The translations under genes were made by a program, and so were the position numbers. DNA of 5,690 bases. Source: Patescibacteria group bacterium. GTDB lineage: Bacteria; Patescibacteriota; Minisyncoccia; JAHCSD01. The notes below the pieces were generated by a model. That model was not told where the DNA came from, ran no database searches, and was given only the letters and a program-made list of their open reading frames with translations. The number at the start of each line of letters is the position of its first letter. The stretch's first letter is position 1. The stretch is from assembly GCA_018609185.1 (NCBI GenBank), contig JAHCSD010000049.1, positions 1 through 5,690 of the forward strand, in the 5' to 3' direction. Below are positions 3,910-5,690 of the stretch, piece after piece.

Positions 3910-5690
3910 TTTTTCGACGAAGTCGTCGAAATCTTGGGGTGGTTTTTGGGGAATCGATTCGTTTTTTTCTTGTGAAGAACCTAACGCCTTAAGCGACAGG
4001 CCAATCTTTCCTTGGTCGTCAATCTTGACCACTTTGAATTTTCTCGTATCTCCCATTTTGAGTACGTCCTCAACTTTTTCGATTCTCCGCGGCGCAAGTT
4101 CAGATATATGCACCATTCCGTCTTTTGAAGGAGAAAGTTCAACAAAGGCGCCGAAGTCGGTTATCCTTACAACTTTTCCCTCAACTATCTCCCCTATTTT
4201 GAATTCCCGTACAATGTTTTTTATCCAATTAACAGCGTTTTTTGCAGAATCATCGCTTTCGGCCGTGATAAAGATGCTTCCGTCGTCTTCGATATCAATT
4301 TGCGCGCCTGTTTCTGCAATTATTTCGTTTATCACTTTTCCGCCCGACCCGATAACTTCGCGTATTTTTTCAGGATTAATTTGAATGGTAAGGATGCGGG
4401 GAGCATATTTTGATAATTGTTCTCGCGGTTTTTCAATGGTTTTTGTTATTGCCTCAAGAATTTCCAGCCGTGCATGGCGAGCTTGCGCGAACGTGTCTTT
4501 TAAGATTTGCATTGTTACTCCTTCAACCTTTACATCCATTTGGATTCCGGTAACTCCGGTCTTGGTCCCTGCAATTTTTAAATCCATATCTCCGTGGTGG
4601 TCTTCCGGCCCCTGAATATCAGTCAGAACTTTGTACGTCTTTTCATCTTTCATTAAGAGGCCCATAGCGATACCCGCGGCAGGAGATTTGATCGGCACCC
4701 CCCCATCCATGAGCGCAAGAGTCGAACCGCAGACCGAGGCCATTGAAGAGGATCCGTTTGAAGAAAGAATTTCAGAAACCATGCGGATCGTGTACGGGAA
4801 ATCGTCCGAAGAAGGAATAATCGGTTTAAGCGATCGCTCGGCAAGCGCTCCATGGCCAATATCTCTTCTTCCTGGTCCCCGCATGAACCCAACTTCACCG
4901 ACAGAATACGGAGGGAAATTATAGTGGTGCATAAACCGCTTTTTGCCCACTACTTCCATTCCTTCAATGGTCTGGGCATCGCTTGGCGCGCCAAGGGTGA
5001 GGACAGAAAGTGCGGTGGTTTGCCCACGTTTGAAGAGGCCAGATCCGTGAGTACGAGGGAGGAGCCCCACATGGGCTTCAAGCCCGCGGACCTCATCCAT
5101 CTTTCGTCCATCAATTCGTTTGTCCTCCTCAATCGCCTTTTGATGGACCATTTTGTCTATAAGTTCTTCATATAGGTCGGCTGCTTCTTTACCATATTCG
5201 GGTTCTTCAGGATATTTTTTTTCGATTGCAGCAACCAATTCGTCACGCAGGTCGTTCAAGTGATCCATTCGTTCGTGTTTGAGAGAATCCACGAAAAGAG
5301 CTTTTTCAAGTCGATCACCGAGGGTCGACATTACCTCTTTTTTGAGGTCAGCGTTATTTTCTTTTGTGGAGAGATCCAGTTTTTCGGGCTTGGTTTCTTC
5401 AACGATTTTGTTTTGGAAAGAAATTAGAGATTTGACGTGGGGAAAAGCGAATTCTATTGCAGAGAGCACCTCTTTTTCAGGAACTTGGTCGCATGCTCCT
5501 TCCATCATGTTGATTCTGGACTGCGTCCCGGCAACCACAATATCCAGGCCGTTTTGCTCGCGTTCTTCGAAAGTTGGGTTTATTGTAAGCTCACCATCGA
5601 CGTGTCCTACGCGTACACCGGCAATGGGTCCGTTCCAAGGGATGTTTGAAGTAAGAATGGCGAGTGAGGCACCAAGCATAGCAGGGATAT
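3907..5690 (-). CDS. pnp: Polynucleotide phosphorylase (5' end outside window)
   Basis: 593 complete codons are visible and the frame stays open to the right edge, reading (x)-IPAMLGASLA, which matches the family's 'D-[IV]-x-AM-x-GAS' segment. The real start lies outside, about 110-120 residues earlier by family length. Numbering from the first visible Met, residues 1-90 complete the first RNase PH domain, about 95-185 form the all-helical domain, and 190-420 form the catalytic second RNase PH domain. The latter has 'PRTHGSGLFKRGQT', 'FPPYSVGE', 'RRDIGHG', 'NGSSSMASVCG' and 'HHGDMDLKIAGT', the last containing the conserved catalytic aspartates. A KH domain with GSGG follows, then an S1 domain (GEIVEGKVVRITDFGAFVEL) and a short acidic tail. 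PNPase degrades RNA 3'-5' by phosphorolysis and can add tails; stable hairpins impede it. All key motifs are intact. The TAA stop is the first base triplet of repeat copy C. Confidence 0.97.
   Translation of the reverse strand, partial: IPAMLGASLAILTSNIPWNGPIAGVRVGHVDGELTINPTFEEREQNGLDIVVAGTQSRINMMEGACDQVPEKEVLSAIEFAFPHVKSLISFQNKIVEETKPEKLDLSTKENNADLKKEVMSTLGDRLEKALFVDSLKHERMDHLNDLRDELVAAIEKKYPEEPEYGKEAADLYEELIDKMVHQKAIEEDKRIDGRKMDEVRGLEAHVGLLPRTHGSGLFKRGQTTALSVLTLGAPSDAQTIEGMEVVGKKRFMHHYNFPPYSVGEVGFMRGPGRRDIGHGALAERSLKPIIPSSDDFPYTIRMVSEILSSNGSSSMASVCGSTLALMDGGVPIKSPAAGIAMGLLMKDEKTYKVLTDIQGPEDHHGDMDLKIAGTKTGVTGIQMDVKVEGVTMQILKDTFAQARHARLEILEAITKTIEKPREQLSKYAPRILTIQINPEKIREVIGSGGKVINEIIAETGAQIDIEDDGSIFITAESDDSAKNAVNWIKNIVREFKIGEIVEGKVVRITDFGAFVELSPSKDGMVHISELAPRRIEKVEDVLKMGDTRKFKVVKIDDQGKIGLSLKALGSSQEKNESIPQKPPQDFDDFVEK

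Noticed and set aside
4025..5175. Several plus-strand open frames antisense to pnp
   Set aside because: pnp is unmistakable and continuous on the minus strand; these are antisense shadows with serine-rich, low-complexity translations.

Overview
The window is a compact stretch of bacterial chromosome with every gene on the minus strand. Read in the direction of transcription (right to left) the order is: polynucleotide phosphorylase (pnp, 5' end outside the window), a single-pass membrane protein of unknown function, a nucleotidyltransferase-fold protein with a winged-helix-like N-terminus, a probable structured non-coding RNA, a small DksA/TraR-type zinc-finger protein, and the N-terminal third of a ComM/YifB-type Mg-chelatase-like AAA+ ATPase. 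Protein style suggests a member of the Candidate Phyla Radiation (Patescibacteria), most likely Parcubacteria-like: the DksA-like protein has the 'FPDYG...DEVEEY' type of central region, the membrane protein has a four-cysteine motif after its membrane helix, and no start codon has a Shine-Dalgarno sequence. This placement is inference. TGA is used as a stop in two genes, which argues against the TGA=Gly code of Gracilibacteria and SR1.

Layout: 1-742 comM-like CDS (3' end outside the window); 743-878 composite hairpin repeat, copy A; 863-1237 DksA-like CDS; 1246-1273 promoter that would give an almost leaderless mRNA; 1271-1418 inverted, diverged repeat copy B; 1417-1652 candidate structured RNA with its own terminator (1417-1470) and sigma70-type promoter (1659-1688); 1697-1716 two DnaA-box-like nonamers; 1711-2709 nucleotidyltransferase CDS; 2713-3762 membrane protein CDS; 3763-3909 repeat copy C; 3907-5690 pnp.

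Two features are not ordinary. First, a dispersed repeat made of three consecutive hairpins occurs three times. Copies A and C fill the complete gap between the stop codon of one gene and the ATG of the next. The stems show compensatory base changes between copies, so the folded form appears to be maintained. Second, the roughly 275-nt gap between the nucleotidyltransferase gene and copy B has a TTGACT-N18-TATAAT promoter, a long interrupted hairpin of about 28 bp with an AGGA loop, a second hairpin and a U-tract terminator. It has no convincing coding sequence. This is the expected layout of an independently transcribed small RNA, and I could not match it to a family I know.

Functionally the known genes concern RNA turnover (PNPase), RNA polymerase modulation (DksA-like) and DNA uptake or recombination (ComM). 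The membrane protein and nucleotidyltransferase genes are separated by only 3 nt and are probably co-expressed.
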